A DNA stretch of 38,557 bases from a candidate division TM6 bacterium GW2011_GWE2_36_25 (GTDB lineage: Bacteria; Babelota; Babeliae; Babelales; UBA12409): assembly GCA_000991575.1 (NCBI GenBank), contig LBRU01000011.1, forward strand, positions 1-38,557, read 5' to 3'. The translations under genes and the position numbers were made by a program. The notes under the pieces are model-generated. The model was not told the origin of the DNA. It did not search any database and saw nothing but the letters and a program-made list of their open reading frames with translations. Positions 8,503 to 17,532 of this stretch are shown here, piece after piece (the first letter of the stretch is position 1; the number at the start of each line of letters is the position of its first letter).

Positions 8503-9891
8503 ATGTTAAAAAGATATACCGTACTATCTATTTTATTGAACATTTCTTGTTTATGGGCACTCATTGAGAGGCCCGTCTCTTTTAGCGAGTGGCGCGATGC
8601 ATGCTTTGACCAATTACCCGAATATGACCATCCGTTAAAACCTGGAAAATCAGATAAACTTATTCCTATCTTAGCATTAAGCGAATTAAATCGTTCAATT
8701 AACGGCGCACTCGAAGAAATATATTTTCAATATTACGAACCAGAACAATGGACCAACAACGTTTTTCCAGAAATCCCTGCACCCTTTATACAAAAAATTA
8801 TCGTTGAACCCCAAACTACCATCTATATCCAAGGAGATATTCACGGGTCACTTCACTCATTATTGCGAAATTTAGATCGACTAAAAGATAAAGGGTTGCT
8901 TAATGATGCCTTTAAAGTGCGCAAAGATGTATATCTATTCTTTCTTGGCGATTATAGTGACCGCGGAAGATACAGCATCGAGGTTCTCTATACCCTCGCT
9001 CGACTAAAAGAGAATAGCCCTGAAAATATATTTCTTATTCGTGGAAATCATGAAGATATTGAAATGGGAGAACGAGATGGCTTTGAATACGAAATGTCAA
9101 AAAAATATGGTTCAGATGGCATCGAATTTTTCACAAATGATATAGATGAAATTTTTTCATTATTACCTCTCGGCATTTTTGTGGGAACTGGCACACCAGA
9201 TCGTACCAATTATATCTTTTTATGCCACGGAATTCCGGCAATTGGTTATAATCCTCAGCAATTGCTCACATTAAATAATCATAAAACAGGTATTTATTAC
9301 AGCCTTCTTAATTTTGATGAAGATCTCCTCGAAAGGCAAAAAACTTCCTACCCTCCACTGAGCATCATTTACGAATTTTATAAAAGTCAGATCATACCGT
9401 TTCACGAACTCAATTGGGGCGATATAAGCACAATGGTAGACTTTTCTGAAATACGTGGGTGTCTCACTTTCCCCCCCGATTTCATCTATCATTTATTAGA
9501 TTCCTACAGTGTAAAAGATAAACAACATTATGTTCATACCTTATTCAGGGGTCATCAGCACGCTGAAATTGGAAATGGTTGCTTCGATGAAAATCTCGAT
9601 TATTGTCCAGACATCGGCATAAAACAACCATTACTCACCAACAGCATTTATACACTCATATCTGCACCAGAAGGAATTGGAGGAGGAAGCGCCACAGAAT
9701 ATGATAGCTTTGTGTTAGTAGAAACGGCAGAAGCCTTTTCTGACTGGAAGATTACGCCCTACCAATTCATGGTACCGTTAGCAATCGACAAAAAAAGAGG
9801 TTACTATGTATCAAAGAAATACAATCCTCGTAAAGAAAAAATGGAATACCGATGGACCCTCAAAATTGGTCTCAAACGTGATCGAGAATAA
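8503..9891 (+). CDS. Secreted PPP-family (PP1/PP2A-like) metallophosphatase
   Basis: 462 residues; start ATG with GGAG upstream and a signal peptide (about 1-19, MLKRYTVLSILLNISCLWA). The PPP-family signature is complete: GDIHG at 111-115, GDYSDRG at 149-155 and RGNHE at 180-184, then a CHGIPA histidine near 246 and LFRGHQH near 350, which supply the remaining metal ligands. These build the two-metal site of Ser/Thr phosphatases and related calcineurin-like enzymes. The spacing and the LIRGNHE form resemble eukaryotic PP1/PP2A more than bacterial nucleotide phosphatases. The ~100-residue N-terminal region before the catalytic core is unrecognised. The substrate is unknown; an exported phosphatase beside exported WD40 proteins suggests a host-facing role. 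Confidence 0.88.
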   Translation: MLKRYTVLSILLNISCLWALIERPVSFSEWRDACFDQLPEYDHPLKPGKSDKLIPILALSELNRSINGALEEIYFQYYEPEQWTNNVFPEIPAPFIQKIIVEPQTTIYIQGDIHGSLHSLLRNLDRLKDKGLLNDAFKVRKDVYLFFLGDYSDRGRYSIEVLYTLARLKENSPENIFLIRGNHEDIEMGERDGFEYEMSKKYGSDGIEFFTNDIDEIFSLLPLGIFVGTGTPDRTNYIFLCHGIPAIGYNPQQLLTLNNHKTGIYYSLLNFDEDLLERQKTSYPPLSIIYEFYKSQIIPFHELNWGDISTMVDFSEIRGCLTFPPDFIYHLLDSYSVKDKQHYVHTLFRGHQHAEIGNGCFDENLDYCPDIGIKQPLLTNSIYTLISAPEGIGGGSATEYDSFVLVETAEAFSDWKITPYQFMVPLAIDKKRGYYVSKKYNPRKEKMEYRWTLKIGLKRDRE

Positions 9892-9908
9892 AAAAAATAA
9901 AAAATTAA

Positions 9909-11390
9909 TCAGGCTTCTTTTTTCTTCAACGTCGGAAACAGAATAACTTCTTTTATTGAAGTTGTATTTGTTAAAACCATCGTTAACCGGTCAATACCAA
10001 CACCAACGCCAGTTGTTGGTGGCAATCCATACTCCAAGGCAAGCACAAAATCTGCATCATAATTATGAGCTTCAGCATCACCACTTTCACGCATGGCGAC
10101 TTGACCTTTAAATCGTTCCGCTTGATCAATAGGATCATTTAACTCATTATAACCATTGGCAAGCTCAAAACGCCCAACGAAAAGTTCAAAACGTGCAGCA
10201 ATTGCCGGATTATCTTTATCGCGTTTAGCCAACGGCGAAATTTCAATAGGATAATCAATAATAAACGTTGGTTGAATAATCTTATCTTCCGCACGCTCAT
10301 CAAATAAAGCCATTAATTTTTCACCATAACTTGGATTCTTATTTTCAAGTTTAATCTTATATTGCTCCAATGTACGATCAATATTTTCTGGAACAAGTTG
10401 TTGATCAGTGCATTTTCCAATACGCTTTACTGCTTCATAAACTGACAATCGTTCAAATCGCTTTTCAAAATCGATAACATCATCGCCAAAAGGAATCTGC
10501 AATGTACTACAAACTGCCCTCACTGCATTGCGCAACATTTCCTCAAGAAAATCCATGGCAAAATGATAATCTTGATGCGCCATATAATATTCAAGCATCG
10601 TAAATTCAGGATTATGACGCGTAGAAATTCCCTCGTTTCTAAAGTTACGATTAATTTCAAAAACACGTTCAAAGCCGCCAACGACCAATCGTTTTAAATA
10701 AAGTTCAGGTGCAATGCGCAGATAAAAATCGCTATCAAGCGCATTATGATGGGTAACAAACGGCTTTGCTGCTGCACCACCAGCAATGGGATGTAACATC
10801 GGTGTTTCAACTTCCATGAAATCATGGTCAGTCAAAAATTGACGCAATGATGCAATTATTTTTGATCGCTTTCTAAAACGTTCACGGGTCTCTTCTGACG
10901 TAATTAAATCAAGATAACGTTGACGATATTTAATCTCTTGATCAGCAATGCCATGAAATTTTTCTGGCAACGGATGTAAACACTTACTTAAAAGTTTAAA
11001 TTGTTCAACACGGAGCGTAATTTCCCCTTTGTGGGTTTTAAAAGAAAGCCCTTCGCACCAAATAATATCGCCGGTATCAATAAAATTATGGAAAAATTTA
11101 AATTGCTCTTCACCAACAACGTCTTGCTTGATATAAACCTGTAATTTTCCTGATCGATCTTGTATGTGAACAAAGATACTTTTGCCATGATCACGCGCGG
11201 CCATCACACGACCAGCAACCGCATATTTTTTTTCTATCCCTTCAACAAATTCATCTAAAACGTGTTGACAAGTTGCGGTTACATCTTCTTTTGGCCCCCA
11301 TGGCTCATAACCGAGTTCACGCAATTTTTTAACTTTTTCTAAACGAATTTGATGCTCATCGGCAACAGAATTTATATTTTTATTTTCCAT
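9909..11390 (-). CDS. lysS: Lysyl-tRNA synthetase, class II
   Basis: 493 residues, standard for bacterial LysRS, which charges tRNA-Lys. The N-terminal OB-fold anticodon-binding domain spans about 55-150 (VAGRVMAARDHGKSIFVHIQD). Class II motif 2 is FRNEGISTRHNPEFTMLEYY and motif 3 is GVGVGIDRLTMVLTN near the C-terminus. The gene stands alone between the phosphatase (17 bp, convergent) and a repeat-bearing intergenic region. Confidence 0.97.
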   Translation of the reverse strand: MENKNINSVADEHQIRLEKVKKLRELGYEPWGPKEDVTATCQHVLDEFVEGIEKKYAVAGRVMAARDHGKSIFVHIQDRSGKLQVYIKQDVVGEEQFKFFHNFIDTGDIIWCEGLSFKTHKGEITLRVEQFKLLSKCLHPLPEKFHGIADQEIKYRQRYLDLITSEETRERFRKRSKIIASLRQFLTDHDFMEVETPMLHPIAGGAAAKPFVTHHNALDSDFYLRIAPELYLKRLVVGGFERVFEINRNFRNEGISTRHNPEFTMLEYYMAHQDYHFAMDFLEEMLRNAVRAVCSTLQIPFGDDVIDFEKRFERLSVYEAVKRIGKCTDQQLVPENIDRTLEQYKIKLENKNPSYGEKLMALFDERAEDKIIQPTFIIDYPIEISPLAKRDKDNPAIAARFELFVGRFELANGYNELNDPIDQAERFKGQVAMRESGDAEAHNYDADFVLALEYGLPPTTGVGVGIDRLTMVLTNTTSIKEVILFPTLKKKEA

Positions 11391-11500
11391 GATGGTGGAT
11401 ACCTACATAAAAGTTTAAATTATGACTACAAGTATACAGTATTTAGCCACTTCATCCTAGAGCTCGTTGAGTTTTGTAACACAAAAATTATTTTAAGCGG

Positions 11501-11653
11501 CCGTTCGTCCAGAGCGAACCCTGATACTTCGACTTTGCTCAGTATGATCGGGTTAAGTGAATCGAAGGGTGAGTCGAAGGATAATTTTAGTCAATTCTTC
11601 GACTCGGGTTTCGCCTCACTTCGTTCGCTCAATCACTCGCTCAGAACGAACGG
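11501..11653. repeat. Composite palindromic intergenic repeat, copy 3
   Basis: The 316-bp gap between lysS and the beta-helix gene is largely one palindromic block. Its outer inverted ends are CCGTTCGT (11501-11508) and ACGAACGG (11646-11653). Inside are several TCGAAGGGTGAGTCGAAGG and CTTCGACT-type motifs, as if two or more simpler hairpin units were joined. An additional 8-bp stem AGTTTTTA/TAAAAACT at 11665-11689 lies just before the gene end at 11707. No convincing gene is seen here. Confidence 0.65.
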
Positions 11654-11706
11654 ATAATTGTTAAAGTTTTTATAAAATTTGTAAAAACTCAACGGGCCCT
11701 AGTCCT

Positions 11707-13287
11707 TCAACCCAAAGCATGTCTTCGCATAAATGCCAATCTCTTTTTTGCATCAGTTAAAAATGGAATAAGGTCCAGACTCACATAGGAACGATTAAGC
11801 GCATTGCCAACAAGCCGTGCCGAACTATTTAAATCGGTTACCGGAAGTTCATCAACGATGCCAACCGGATTTTGTTTAATATCATAGCTATAATAATTCA
11901 TAAAACGTTCGTCATCAGAAACCGATGACGTCCCCAGTTTAAATACGGGACCTTGCCCAATAGCAACATTATTAGTCAAAACGGTAGCAGAAGGATAAAA
12001 ACCTCCCGGAACAGAATAATCTCGAAATCCGTAACATGAAAAAACAGAAACATTATTATACAATTTATTATTATCGATTATAGTCATTAATGGATAATAA
12101 CCAAAAGTAGAATCGAGACCTAATACAATCCCAAAAACACGCCCTAATCCAAATTGAAGACAAATATCCGAATTAGTAATTTGACTCACCTCTTCAAAAT
12201 CATATATTGAAATTCCTGCGGCAACATCAGTATCAAGATACTCTTCGATTTGATTACGATTGCTGATTATTTGACAATGTTTTATCAAATTATGTTTTCC
12301 ATTTTGGCCCTTGATACCAAAAATTGTATGCTTTCCGTAATTTTGACTTATCCGTACATCTTCTATCGTAAGATGTTGTGCATAAGGGGGCTCAAAAGAA
12401 CTGCCGGTCCATTCAATGCCAATTAAACTATTATCAGATCGACACCCATAAATTAACGAATCTTTCACTAAACAATCAGAACATCTATCAAAGCACATGC
12501 CAACAACGCGACTCGTTGAATCATCATGAGCAATGATCCGATCAATGGTTACACTGATCATGCGCGACGCATAAATTCTATCAAAATAAAAGCCATAAAC
12601 CTCTATCCCACGAAAACCGGTAATTAACATGTGTTCGAAGTTCAAATTGCCGATATTTTGTGCAACCACTGCAGCACAGGTATTCTCATCACCATTCTGA
12701 TAAAGGTGATTTATCGTCATATTTTTAACTAAACAATCATTTTCGATTTTATGTACCGCTTCAAATAGATACATACCAACCGTATTAAATTTTCCCAATA
12801 CATATTTCGCGCTATCAGTTTCAGCTCTTATACTCAGAACCTTTACGTTTTCAAAAGAAATCGCACCGCCATTATCAATTGATATCGTGGGAGATAAGAT
12901 ATTTTGAAATAAAAAATTATTAAACGAAACGTTAAAACAGGATTCTCCTAAAACTAACCCGCTTCCAGAACAATTTTTAATTGCACCATTCTTAATAACA
13001 ACATTCGAAACATGAGGCGCAACTTTTATGCCGATATTTCTATTTTTTGCCAACGCCCCTTCAATAGTAAAATTCTGGAAATCTATCATCACATCCGAAT
13101 GCGCAATTTCTAATAAAGGAACATCATCATTTTTTTCGGTAATCTTCAGATGATTTATTACATAATAATTACCCGCTTTATCAATGATAATTTTCCCATT
13201 AATAATTGAAGGAGTTGAAATCTCCTGCGCACCCATTTGAAATAAAGTGATTACATATATACATCTCCAAATTTTATAACCACTCAT
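11707..13287 (-). CDS. Secreted right-handed parallel beta-helix protein 1
   Basis: 526 residues. An N-terminal hydrophobic stretch (about 6-20) is a likely signal peptide. The mature part starts with the family cap: IIIDKAGNYYVINHLKI, then VMIDFQNFTIEG. After it come many short turns of the form hxhxNxxhxxhxxxGhxhxxxxNhxhxN, the pattern of pectate-lyase-like beta-helices. No catalytic aspartates of a known pectinase or lyase group stand out, so an adhesin or glycan-binding role is as likely as an enzymatic one. The start codon shares one base with the stop of the upstream gene (TAATG), indicating coupled translation. Confidence 0.75.
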   Translation of the reverse strand: MSGYKIWRCIYVITLFQMGAQEISTPSIINGKIIIDKAGNYYVINHLKITEKNDDVPLLEIAHSDVMIDFQNFTIEGALAKNRNIGIKVAPHVSNVVIKNGAIKNCSGSGLVLGESCFNVSFNNFLFQNILSPTISIDNGGAISFENVKVLSIRAETDSAKYVLGKFNTVGMYLFEAVHKIENDCLVKNMTINHLYQNGDENTCAAVVAQNIGNLNFEHMLITGFRGIEVYGFYFDRIYASRMISVTIDRIIAHDDSTSRVVGMCFDRCSDCLVKDSLIYGCRSDNSLIGIEWTGSSFEPPYAQHLTIEDVRISQNYGKHTIFGIKGQNGKHNLIKHCQIISNRNQIEEYLDTDVAAGISIYDFEEVSQITNSDICLQFGLGRVFGIVLGLDSTFGYYPLMTIIDNNKLYNNVSVFSCYGFRDYSVPGGFYPSATVLTNNVAIGQGPVFKLGTSSVSDDERFMNYYSYDIKQNPVGIVDELPVTDLNSSARLVGNALNRSYVSLDLIPFLTDAKKRLAFMRRHALG

Positions 13288-14399
13288 TAACCTTGATCCT
13301 TTACAATAACCACATTTTGGTACGATTTAAATTCAGTTAATCCCATTAAATTATGTGGATTTCCAACAACTTCAATGAACGCACAGTTATCGCTCTCATA
13401 CATATTACTCGACGTCGTTGAATCATTATGTACAAACGTATTACCAAAGAGTGATGTCGTCGTGCAACTATCAACTGCAGTATCATCTTGAACAGCAATA
13501 GTATAAAAAGATATTCTATTATTGGAGATAACCACATTTGGTGAATTTTTAATATCAACACCGATCGAACTTCCTCCCACATAACCGGTCAATTCACTTT
13601 CATCAATCAACGCACGTGTTGTCGCATTAAGATAAATAGACGCTCCATCACCACCATAAAAAGCAAAAAATTTGCTCTTTTTTATTATAAGACCATCAAG
13701 ATTTGTTGTATAAACTCCATTGCTGTGAGAATAGTGCACAGTAGAATTTTCAACCACAAAATTCTTTCCACCACTGATAGTTATGCCACTATTTTTTGCT
13801 TCTACCGCATACAGCGTTACATCATCACAATTCGCACTATACAATCCTTGCTGCGCATTATAGAGCCGCATTGCACTCACAAAAATTTTGCTCGCCTGCG
13901 AAATCTCTATCGCATATTGATCAAAATCTACAATCGTTCCCCAACCGGTAATAATAACATTCGAATAATTCGGTTTAACAACAACCCCCTTATTAACAAT
14001 ATACCCAGCCTCTTTTCTTAAACTAAATTGATTAAAATCTAACGTAACATTACTTGACTGTATATCAATCGCAATTTGGTTGCTTACATTTCCTTGAAAG
14101 TGCAATGGTTCACAAAGAACATAGCGCCCTGGCTCATCAATAACATACGTTTGCGTTGTCGGATCACCCTCTTTTCCTGTGGTGGTGAAATCTTTATTAT
14201 AAATATAGACTATGCCATCTAAGCACGGAATTGTTGGTTGCGGTTGCGGTTGTGGAGAAGAAGGTTGTGTGTACACCCACCCATCTCGGCATGTTGGAAC
14301 ACAACCACAAACAGATAAATAAGGATACTGCTGACATGGATGTATTAAGAAAAACAGATTCAAAAAAATTGCTCCAATTACGTAAAGCAGCTTATTCAT
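13287..14399 (-). CDS. Secreted right-handed parallel beta-helix protein 2
   Basis: 370 residues. Signal peptide at about 1-20, then a short cysteine-rich segment (CQQYPYLSVCGCVPTCRDG) and a PQPQPQP linker, which together look like a small surface module or anchor. The beta-helix begins with TYVIDEPGRYVLCEPLHF and VTLDFNQFSL, the same cap as in the neighbouring paralogues. It is shorter than the others and lacks their C-terminal tail. It is the first gene of a two-gene operon with protein 1, and it diverges from protein 3 over a 59-bp gap that should hold both promoters. Confidence 0.75.
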   Translation of the reverse strand: MNKLLYVIGAIFLNLFFLIHPCQQYPYLSVCGCVPTCRDGWVYTQPSSPQPQPQPTIPCLDGIVYIYNKDFTTTGKEGDPTTQTYVIDEPGRYVLCEPLHFQGNVSNQIAIDIQSSNVTLDFNQFSLRKEAGYIVNKGVVVKPNYSNVIITGWGTIVDFDQYAIEISQASKIFVSAMRLYNAQQGLYSANCDDVTLYAVEAKNSGITISGGKNFVVENSTVHYSHSNGVYTTNLDGLIIKKSKFFAFYGGDGASIYLNATTRALIDESELTGYVGGSSIGVDIKNSPNVVISNNRISFYTIAVQDDTAVDSCTTTSLFGNTFVHNDSTTSSNMYESDNCAFIEVVGNPHNLMGLTEFKSYQNVVIVKDQG

Positions 14400-14458
14400 A
14401 TCACCTCATTCTAATCAATTATTTCATATCAAATATTGGTGACAAAGCAAAAAGGAAG

Positions 14459-15853
14459 ATGTCGGTGAAAAAATATATTCTCTTTTTTACCATTACTATT
14501 ATTAAGATACACGGTATAACTCATATACCAAATATGCAAAGCCGAGAAAATAATCTTTATCAAAAAGATGCGACACGCACCGAAAACATTCGCTATATCT
14601 TACCAGGAAAACTCAATCAATCAGCGCCTTCAGGTGGGCACATGTTCGAAATTGAACAAGCAGGTGAATATGCGTTAATCGACAACCTAACATTAAGCCC
14701 GCCAAACACCAATGTTAATGGCATAACAATCTCAGCAAGCAATGTCACATTAGATTTAGCCGGTTGCACCATTATTCAAGACAATACCTCATCAGGTCTT
14801 GTAGCCATTAATATCGCCGCCAACGTCTCTCACATCACCATCAAAAATGGTACTATTAACACCATTTATGGCACAGGAATTAGAGCACAAAATAATTGTA
14901 GTCTGCTAGAAATTAAAGATCTCATTATCCGTAATTGCAATGTTATGGGCATGTATCTTACAAATGTAAATCAGGCAATATTAACAAATTTGACCATCAT
15001 CAACTGCAATGGAACCGCCGCCAATGACGCCATTGGGCTGGGAATGCTCACATCAAAAAACATCACCACTTCATGTTCCCAGTTTAATAATAATAGGAAT
15101 ACGAACGGACGACCTGGACATGGCATATATCTCTATGCCTGCTCAAATTGTCTATTCGAATTCTGTGAAGCTTCAACGAATTATGGCACCACTGCTTATG
15201 GTTTTAGAATTGACAGCGTCTCATCTAATTGCACAGTTCTTAATTGTCATGCAAAAGCAAACGAAGCAACGACAATAAGTTACGGTTTTTATGTTAATGG
15301 TCGCTATAATATTTTGAAAAACTGTGTAAGCACTAATCAAATGACAAGCGGAGCAAATTTTTCATATGGTTTTTATACCGCAGGAGGACAAGGCAATCAA
15401 CATCTCTCATGCTCCGCATATGGCAATACCGGTGGAACAGGTGGCGGTGTTGGAGGTGTCGGTTTTGGAATAAATGGCAATGAAAAATACTCATCAATGA
15501 AACAATGCATAAGTAATGCGAATTTTGGCAATACCGGAGCTAGTGGCAATGGAATCGGTATTTTAATTTTTAGTGGCTCACAAAATTGTTCTTTCGACCA
15601 AAATCAATTAGTAAACAACAAAGGACCAAGCAGTGGGTATGGCATTCTCGACCTTAATACACTGAGCACAAATGTATTTACCCGAAATTTTGCGTATGGC
15701 AATGGCAACTCGGCAGGAACAACCTTTAATAATTATGTCGTCAACCCAGCTCCATCAGGAAGCTTACCCGTTCTTCTTGGTAACTTGAACAACTATGCAA
15801 CATTTAGTTCGTACTACGGACTCGATCTTTATAATATTGAAATAAGAGCATGA
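14459..15853 (+). CDS. Secreted right-handed parallel beta-helix protein 3
   Basis: About 464 residues. The frame is open further upstream to 14231, but that part overlaps the divergent gene and is not credible. ATG at 14459 is close to AAGGA; the in-frame GTG at 14465 has GGAAG six bases upstream and may be the real start. Either gives a signal peptide (KKYILFFTITIIKIHG). The cap MFEIEQAGEYALIDNLTL and VTLDLAGCTI matches its paralogues. The helix body is rich in N, G and C (for example LKNCVSTNQMTSG), ending with NYATFSSYYGLDLYNIEIRA. Function unknown; probably a surface or exported glycan-interacting protein. Confidence 0.75.
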   Translation: MSVKKYILFFTITIIKIHGITHIPNMQSRENNLYQKDATRTENIRYILPGKLNQSAPSGGHMFEIEQAGEYALIDNLTLSPPNTNVNGITISASNVTLDLAGCTIIQDNTSSGLVAINIAANVSHITIKNGTINTIYGTGIRAQNNCSLLEIKDLIIRNCNVMGMYLTNVNQAILTNLTIINCNGTAANDAIGLGMLTSKNITTSCSQFNNNRNTNGRPGHGIYLYACSNCLFEFCEASTNYGTTAYGFRIDSVSSNCTVLNCHAKANEATTISYGFYVNGRYNILKNCVSTNQMTSGANFSYGFYTAGGQGNQHLSCSAYGNTGGTGGGVGGVGFGINGNEKYSSMKQCISNANFGNTGASGNGIGILIFSGSQNCSFDQNQLVNNKGPSSGYGILDLNTLSTNVFTRNFAYGNGNSAGTTFNNYVVNPAPSGSLPVLLGNLNNYATFSSYYGLDLYNIEIRA

Positions 15854-15947
15854 AGGAGTTAATGGAGTTCGATCATTAATAGGCTGTAAAAAAATTAGCA
15901 TTACGTTATCCTTTTCATTATTTACAGTGCTTTAGGAAAGGAGTCTC

Positions 15948-16709
15948 ATGAATCAGACAAAAAAATTATATTTGGATGATTTCACAAAAAATACCTGCCA
16001 AGCGCATGTAATGCATGCGTTCAGAGAAAAAGATCGAGATGTTGTTATACTTGATCAAACGCTCTTTTATCCTCAAGGCGGCGGGCAGCCCTGTGATCAG
16101 GGAACAATACAAAATGACCAAACGATATTTAATGTACAAGACGTGCGATTGATTGATGGTATTGTCAAACATTTTGGCGTATTTACCAGTACACCATTTG
16201 AGATTGGACAAGAGGTTTACTGTAAGCTTGATAGCGAACGGCGCATGTTACATAGCCGATTGCATTCCGCTGGCCATGTACTTGATAAGACTCTTTACGA
16301 ACTTGGCTTCAACTGGATACCGGGCAAAAGTTACCATTTCCCTAACGGTCCATACGTGGAATATTCCGGAAATTTACACAACGTTGATATTGATAAGCTA
16401 AAAAATGATATTGAAAATTTGTGCAATGTATGGGGAACACATGGAATGCCTGTAACTTCAAAAGTTGTTGATAAAAAAACGGTACTGGCCAATGAGCAAC
16501 TTATACGCCGTTGTGCATTTTTAGCCAATCTACCAGACAATAAACCAATATATGTAATAACCTATGGAGATGATTTTGCCAGTCCCTGCAGTGGCACACA
16601 TATAACAAACGTATCTGAAATTGGACACATTATGATACGAAAGATTAAAGAATCCGATGGAACAATTCGCATTTCATATGACATTAGATCTCTTCCGAAC
16701 GGCGAATAA
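15948..16709 (+). CDS. alaX: AlaX-type alanyl-tRNA editing protein
   Basis: 253 residues, the size of the longer AlaX proteins. These are free-standing relatives of the AlaRS editing domain that hydrolyse Ser-tRNA(Ala) in trans. The N-terminal part has FYPQGGGQPCDQGTI, the conserved glycine-rich motif that precedes the editing core. The zinc site is complete: H106-x3-H110 (LHSAGH) and C214-x3-H218 (CSGTH). The start has AAGGAG upstream. It converges on a ProX-type editing gene 50 bp away, making a small tRNA-proofreading locus between the beta-helix genes. Confidence 0.9.
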   Translation: MNQTKKLYLDDFTKNTCQAHVMHAFREKDRDVVILDQTLFYPQGGGQPCDQGTIQNDQTIFNVQDVRLIDGIVKHFGVFTSTPFEIGQEVYCKLDSERRMLHSRLHSAGHVLDKTLYELGFNWIPGKSYHFPNGPYVEYSGNLHNVDIDKLKNDIENLCNVWGTHGMPVTSKVVDKKTVLANEQLIRRCAFLANLPDNKPIYVITYGDDFASPCSGTHITNVSEIGHIMIRKIKESDGTIRISYDIRSLPNGE

Positions 16710-16759
16710 CAGAAATAAGATTAAATCTCGACCACTAGATATGATTTCTTTCACAATTA

Positions 16760-17266
16760 TTATTTAGTCGGAATACATATAACTCGAACAGGATGCGCTA
16801 ACTTTTCCATGCATGTTAAAAATGTCTGCGGATTAAGTGTTACATTCATATCGTTTCTTAGTGGATGAAAAATAACAAATTCAGCAGTTAAAAAATCCTC
16901 ATCAAGAACAAAAGTAACGTTGTTATGTTTATCAAACATAAGACCAAAAGGAGTAACCGATCCAGGTGTTAACTTGAGATATTCCATTAATTCAGCCGGT
17001 TTACCAAAAGAAAATCGACCGCAACCCAATACTTTACTTAAACGACCTAAATCAACACGCTTTTCTTCAGAAACACTCACAAGAAAAAAAGAATTATTTT
17101 TAGCTTCTTTCAAAAATAGATTTTTCGATTGCATGCCAGGAATTATATCAACATCGCTATCAATAAGTATCGGTTTATCTTCAACGGTAAAAAGAGGCTG
17201 ATGCTTAAAAAGTTTGTATTCAATATGATTCATTTCAAAAAAATCAAATAGTTGTTGTTCATTCAT
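16760..17266 (-). CDS. ProX/PrdX-type prolyl-tRNA deacylase (YbaK-related)
   Basis: 168 residues from the ATG at 17266, which has AAAGG six bases upstream (a GTG two codons earlier is also open). The YbaK/ProRS-INS editing fold is indicated by FTVED near the start, KNLFLKEAKNNSFFLVSVSEEKRV, and LTPGSVTPFGLMFD, the signature of the free-standing ProX/PrdX group rather than YbaK itself. This group clears Ala-tRNA(Pro). It is convergent with the AlaX gene, so both address alanine/serine/proline mischarging. A YbaK-like Cys-tRNA(Pro) activity is possible but less likely. Confidence 0.88.
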   Translation of the reverse strand: MNEQQLFDFFEMNHIEYKLFKHQPLFTVEDKPILIDSDVDIIPGMQSKNLFLKEAKNNSFFLVSVSEEKRVDLGRLSKVLGCGRFSFGKPAELMEYLKLTPGSVTPFGLMFDKHNNVTFVLDEDFLTAEFVIFHPLRNDMNVTLNPQTFLTCMEKLAHPVRVICIPTK

Positions 17267-17435
17267 AAGCACCCTTTAACAAAACTTCTAAAAATTTTAG
17301 GTTAAGATTAGCTATTGTTAAATTATAAGCATGAAATTATATTTAACAAATCAATCTTTATATTTAACATTTTCAATAATGTCCTCAGAAATTCTGCGCA
17401 CTTTTGCATGATTGATCTTTCTATTTCAATTCAAA

Positions 17436-17455
17436 TTCGATAATTCATTAGGCAA
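17436..17455. repeat. 20-bp shared intergenic motif, copy 2
   Basis: TTCGATAATTCATTAGGCAA, 19 of 20 identical to 3389-3408. It lies in the 266-bp gap between the ProX gene and the hicAB remnant. That gap also has a 19-codon open stretch on the minus strand without a start, which I do not call a gene. Confidence 0.45.
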
Positions 17456-17532
17456 GCAACCGAGCTCTTTCACACTTCTTGAAAATGAAACCATCAGTTG
17501 GTACCATTTAATTTATAAAAAGGAAAGAAAAA

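Noticed and set aside
11349-11657. 102-codon plus-strand ORF across the lysS start and repeat 3
   Set aside because: It is made of antisense lysS and palindromic repeat sequence; no ribosome site and no protein-like pattern.
14231-14458. Upstream extension of beta-helix gene 3
   Set aside because: It is antisense to the divergent gene, has no signal peptide, and a proper signal peptide starts at 14459 or 14465.
15884-15927. Inverted repeat CTGTAAA...TTTACAG upstream of alaX
   Set aside because: Only 7 bp with a 30-base spacer; likely chance in A-T-rich sequence.
17361-17420. Short minus-strand open stretch reading HAKVRRISEDIIENVKYKD
   Set aside because: It looks like a protein C-terminus but has an in-frame stop just upstream and no start, and I cannot match it to a family.
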